Assembly (NCBI RefSeq): GCF_024734405.1
Contig: NZ_CP059556.1
Span: 2,356,001 to 2,420,000 of the forward strand
Origin: Saccharopolyspora gregorii
GTDB lineage: Bacteria > Actinomycetota > Actinomycetes > Mycobacteriales > Pseudonocardiaceae
Reading direction: 5' to 3'
Length of the DNA: 64,000 nucleotides
Below, one piece after another: positions 61,526 to 64,000 of the stretch. The notes beneath the pieces are model-generated. The model saw only the letters and a program-made list of their open reading frames with translations, ran no database searches and was not told where the DNA came from. A program made the translations under genes and the position numbers. Position 1 is the first letter of the stretch, and each line of letters begins with the position of its first letter.

Positions 61526-61954
61526 GTGACCGAGGCGAAGCGGGTGCGCCCCGACCCGGTGCGCTGGGTCTGGTACGCGTTCGGCGGCAAGCTGCCGTCG
61601 CGGCACGACGAGTGGGTGCTGCACGACGTCACCGCTCGCACCTGGCAGCTGCGCCACGCGGTGCGCAGCCTGGTGCAGATCTCCCCGGGGCTGCTGTTCC
61701 TGCTGGTCCCCGGCCCGATGTGGATCAAGGCGATGGCGATCCTGGGCGGCGCGATCCTCGCGGTCTGGTACGGCATGGCCTACGCCGAGTTCACCTGCGA
61801 GCACCGCGCGTTCAAGCAGGGCTATCCGCTCGGCACCGCGCGCCGGGTCCGCAAGGAGGCCTCCGAGTGGATGAGCGAGCAGCAGCGCGCCCGCTACGCG
61901 GCGCTCTACCGGACGCCCGAGCAGGACGGCTCCGGCGAGCAGGCCGGGAGCTGA
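61526..61954 (+). CDS. DUF5313 membrane protein
   Basis: The 142 residues follow DUF5313: RPDPVRWVWYAFGGKLPSRH, then WVLHDVTARTWQLRHAVRSL. Two hydrophobic segments (LVQISPGLLFLLVPGPMWI and AMAILGGAILAVWYGMAYAE, residues ~50-90) are followed by an arginine-rich cytoplasmic tail. The family is actinobacterial and of unknown function. It uses a GTG start with GGGAGG upstream. Divergence from the OhrR-like gene suggests redox or peroxide control, which is inference. Confidence 0.85.
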   Translation: MTEAKRVRPDPVRWVWYAFGGKLPSRHDEWVLHDVTARTWQLRHAVRSLVQISPGLLFLLVPGPMWIKAMAILGGAILAVWYGMAYAEFTCEHRAFKQGYPLGTARRVRKEASEWMSEQQRARYAALYRTPEQDGSGEQAGS

Positions 61955-62282
61955 TCGCGCGGGAGCGCTTCGGCCGGGTCCCGCGTGCGCGGGAGATCGC
62001 CCGGAAACCCGGGGCTCGGCGGGAGATCGTCCGGGAACTCCGGCGCCCCGGCGGAGGAACCGCCATCGCCCACACCCTCGTCGAACGCGCCGCCCCGGAT
62101 GATTCATGCTGGTGACACCCGTCCCCGCGGCGAAGTGCCCGGAACGCGCCGCCCTGGGACGGTGGGTCGAGACCTGAACGCCGGAACCGGCGCCCCCGCG
62201 CAGCGATGCGGGCGGGCCGGGCGGTTCCGACGGTCCGGCGCCGGGATCGGCCGAACGACACGGACTTGAGGAAGGCAGCGCC
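61955..62282. other. Intergenic region before dapA
   Basis: These 328 bases separate the DUF5313 stop from the dapA start. I see no gene, recognised RNA or strong palindrome. The final ~20 bases supply the dapA ribosome site (GAGGAAGG). Confidence 0.5.
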
Positions 62283-63137
62283 ATGACGACCACACTCGGA
62301 ACCCTGCTCACCGCGATCGTCACCCCGTTCGACGACGAGCTGAAAGTGGACGAGGACGCGTTCGTCGCGCTGCTGCACCACGTGATCGACAGCGGTTCCG
62401 ACGGCGTGGTGGTCTGCGGCACCACCGGCGAGGCGGCGACGCTCACCAACGAGGAGCACCTGCGGCTCGTCGAGATCGCCTGCGCCGAACGGCCCGAGGG
62501 CGTCACGATCCTCGGCTCGACCGGCTCCAACGACACCGCGCAGGCGTGCGCGATGACGGAGCGGGTGACGGAGCTCGGCGTGGACGGCGTGCTGTCGGTG
62601 ACGCCGTACTACAACCGGCCGAACCGGCGCGGGCTGGTGCGGCACTACACCGAGATCGCGCAGGCCACCGACAAGCCGGTCGTGCTCTACAACGTCCCGT
62701 CCCGCACCGCGATCGACGTGCCGAACGATCTGCTCGCCGAGCTCGCCCAGATCGAGCGCGTCGACTACGTGAAGCAGGCCAACGACGACAACCTGGCGCT
62801 GATCGACGGGCTCGGCGTCTACTCGGGCAACAACGAGACCTTCGCGCGCGCCCTCGACATGGGCGGCGTCGGCGGCATCGTGGTGGCCAGCCACGTGGCC
62901 GGCCCGCAGATGCGGCGGATGATCGACGAGCCGGAGAACCGGGCCGAGCTGGACGCCGCGCTGAAGGACCTGTTCGCGGCGCTGTCGGTGACGACGAACC
63001 CGATCCCGGTGAAGGCGGCGCTGAACCTGCTCGGCCACCGCGTCGGCGGCCCGCGGCTGCCGCTGGTGGAGGCCGACGAGGCCGAGACCGCCGTCGTCCG
63101 CAACGCCCTCATCGCAGCCGGCTTCCTCGAACCCTGA
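62283..63137 (+). CDS. dapA: 4-hydroxy-tetrahydrodipicolinate synthase
   Basis: This 284-residue class I aldolase condenses pyruvate with aspartate semialdehyde, the first step of the diaminopimelate/lysine branch. The sequence has LLTAIVTPFDDELKVDEDAF, VVCGTTGEAATLTNEEHLRL, the TPYYNRPNRRGLVRHY motif with the catalytic Tyr, VLYNVPSRTAID, the Schiff-base Lys164 in VDYVKQANDDN, and GVYSGNNETFARALDMGG. GAGGAAGG precedes the ATG. No other lysine genes are nearby, as often in actinomycetes. A strong terminator hairpin follows. Confidence 0.93.
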   Translation: MTTTLGTLLTAIVTPFDDELKVDEDAFVALLHHVIDSGSDGVVVCGTTGEAATLTNEEHLRLVEIACAERPEGVTILGSTGSNDTAQACAMTERVTELGVDGVLSVTPYYNRPNRRGLVRHYTEIAQATDKPVVLYNVPSRTAIDVPNDLLAELAQIERVDYVKQANDDNLALIDGLGVYSGNNETFARALDMGGVGGIVVASHVAGPQMRRMIDEPENRAELDAALKDLFAALSVTTNPIPVKAALNLLGHRVGGPRLPLVEADEAETAVVRNALIAAGFLEP

Positions 63138-63144
63138 CCCACCC

Positions 63145-63172
63145 GAAGCGCCCCGCCCGCCCGGGGCGCTTC
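63145..63172 (+). terminator. dapA terminator hairpin
   Basis: GAAGCGCCCC (63145-63154) and GGGGCGCTTC (63163-63172) form a perfect 10-base stem with an 8-base loop, starting eight bases after the stop. A U-tract is lacking, as usual in high-GC actinomycetes. Confidence 0.75.
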
Positions 63173-63205
63173 AACATCCGGTCACATCTCCCGCTTTCCG
63201 CTTGT

Positions 63206-63222
63206 CAGCGGCGAAGCCGCTG
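63206..63222. repeat. Small hairpin after the dapA terminator
   Basis: CAGCGGC (63206-63212) and GCCGCTG (63216-63222) form a 7-base stem with a GAA loop. It may support termination of either convergent transcript. Confidence 0.45.
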
Positions 63223-63260
63223 AGCGGCGACCACCTCATCAGCCCGACCACCCGCGGGTT

Positions 63261-63345
63261 CTCAGCGGTCTTCTCGCGAGGACAGCGTTTTCTCCTGTGG
63301 CGGAGCCACCGGTGAAAACGATCCCGCAGCGAGAAGACCGCTGAG
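63261..63345. terminator. Long nested inverted repeat between convergent genes
   Basis: Outer arms of 17 bases (CTCAGCGGTCTTCTCGC at 63261-63277 and its exact complement at 63329-63345) enclose a second stem of sixteen positions with two mismatches (63286-63301 with 63305-63320, GGA loop). The whole 85-base element can form one extended hairpin. It lies 42 bases past the stop of the minus-strand acyltransferase gene and may end its transcript, but it is much longer than the other terminators here. Confidence 0.6.
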
Positions 63346-63386
63346 GTTCCGCCACCCGCCCCGACTCGCAGTCGGATCCGGGGGCA

Positions 63387-64000
63387 TCACTCGGTGATCA
63401 GTAGGTCTTCTAGTTGTTGTAGGGCGTTGCGGAGGTGGTCGGCGAACTTGTACATCTCCCCGGACACCGCCAGCGGCGTGCTCAGGTAGATGTTCAACCG
63501 GTCGGGCAGCAGCACGTAGGCCACCCCGATGCACTTGCCGCTGGTGGAGCCGAACCCGAAGTGCTGGATGTTCTTCGACGGCGCCGAGCTGGTGCTCAGG
63601 TAGTCGTCGCGCATGATCGTCCAGCCGGGGGAGTCGTAGAGCGCGAGCGGTGCCGCGTCCGCCTCGCCACCGCGGCGCTGGATCAGCTGCAGCTCCCACA
63701 GGTGCTGCTCGGGCGCGTCCCCGGCCTGGCACTGCTTGGCGCGCGCCACGTGCGCTTCGGCCGCGGCCCGGAACGCCGCGGTCTTCGCGGCCGCGTCGGC
63801 GTCCGGATCGTCGACGGTGCGCACGAAGTCGACGACCTGCGGGGTGACGACCCGCATCGCCTCGGTGCGCCCGTGCCGCCACTGCCGGGTGGCGATGGAT
63901 TCGTAGGTGGCGCCGATGCCCTTGGTGCGGTGGTGGGCGAGCTGGTACGCCAGCTGCACGAACGCGTCGGGGGACATGCCGAGCCGCTTGGCCCGTTCCG
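63387..64000 (-). CDS. Choline/carnitine O-acyltransferase family protein (partial, 5' end outside)
   Basis: The visible C-terminal ~204 residues match choline/carnitine acyltransferases: RLGMSPDAFVQLAYQLAHHR, GATYESIATRQWRHGRTEAM (the conserved TYES and HGRTE substrate/CoA region), and GFGSTSGKCIGVAYVLLPDR (the STS motif and the following strand), ending with a helix LRNALQQLEDLLITE. The catalytic His-Asp dyad lies in the missing part. The frame continues past the window edge, so the ATG within the visible region is not taken as the start. Bacterial members are uncommon and may acylate choline, carnitine or a specialised-metabolite amino alcohol. Confidence 0.85.
   Translation of the reverse strand, partial: ERAKRLGMSPDAFVQLAYQLAHHRTKGIGATYESIATRQWRHGRTEAMRVVTPQVVDFVRTVDDPDADAAAKTAAFRAAAEAHVARAKQCQAGDAPEQHLWELQLIQRRGGEADAAPLALYDSPGWTIMRDDYLSTSSAPSKNIQHFGFGSTSGKCIGVAYVLLPDRLNIYLSTPLAVSGEMYKFADHLRNALQQLEDLLITE

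Overview
The window is high-GC DNA with actinomycete signatures: G/C-rich third codon positions, GGAGG ribosome sites, many GTG starts, ATGA/GTGA gene overlaps, an XRE/DUF397 regulator pair and families such as DUF6879 and DUF5313. A Pseudonocardiaceae host (Saccharopolyspora-like) is my best guess. No rRNA, tRNA, CRISPR array or transposase was seen.

Region 1 (about 75-27,921, all plus strand) is an almost continuous operon for a phage-tail-like contractile injection system of the extracellular/cytoplasmic type (eCIS; Afp/PVC/Streptomyces CIS relatives). It encodes sheath, tube, a T4-type baseplate chaperone, the DUF4255 terminator, an AAA+ ATPase, tube-initiation proteins, hub, spike, PAAR-like tip, gp25-like wedge, two J-type baseplate proteins, an I-type tail protein and a DUF6519 protein. 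In its middle is a 2,186-residue DUF4157 protein whose low-GC C-terminus looks like a His-containing nuclease. A low-GC gene follows it directly and is the likely immunity partner, so this resembles a polymorphic toxin-immunity cassette inside a CIS structural operon.

Region 2 (27,903-30,650) holds a 560-residue candidate CIS cargo protein. It is bracketed by two diverged copies of one DNA segment that begins with the last bases of the DUF6519 gene, as if a cargo gene had been placed between duplicated operon ends.

Region 3 (30,730-41,072) is accessory and regulatory: two tiny coupled Cys/His proteins, the XRE/DUF397 pair, an operon of a small protein, DUF6879 and an NB-ARC/TPR protein, a large LuxR regulator, an A/B-barrel protein with an MFS exporter, and a DUF805-like remnant.

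Region 4 (41,138-50,786) is catabolic. A GntR regulator with two matching operator-like sites heads an operon of an NAD-dependent dehydrogenase, an MHS transporter and a two-subunit transketolase; a GMC oxidoreductase is divergent. A flavin 2-hydroxyacid oxidase, a MarR regulator and an amidohydrolase follow.

Region 5 (50,877-64,000) is mixed: an SDR remnant, a ROK regulator, an SfnB-like/LLM flavoprotein pair (the LLM gene apparently carrying an in-frame deletion), a PAS-GGDEF-EAL protein, a stand-alone ketosynthase, an adenosine/adenine deaminase, an OhrR-like regulator facing a DUF5313 gene, dapA, and the C-terminal part of a choline/carnitine acyltransferase cut by the window edge.
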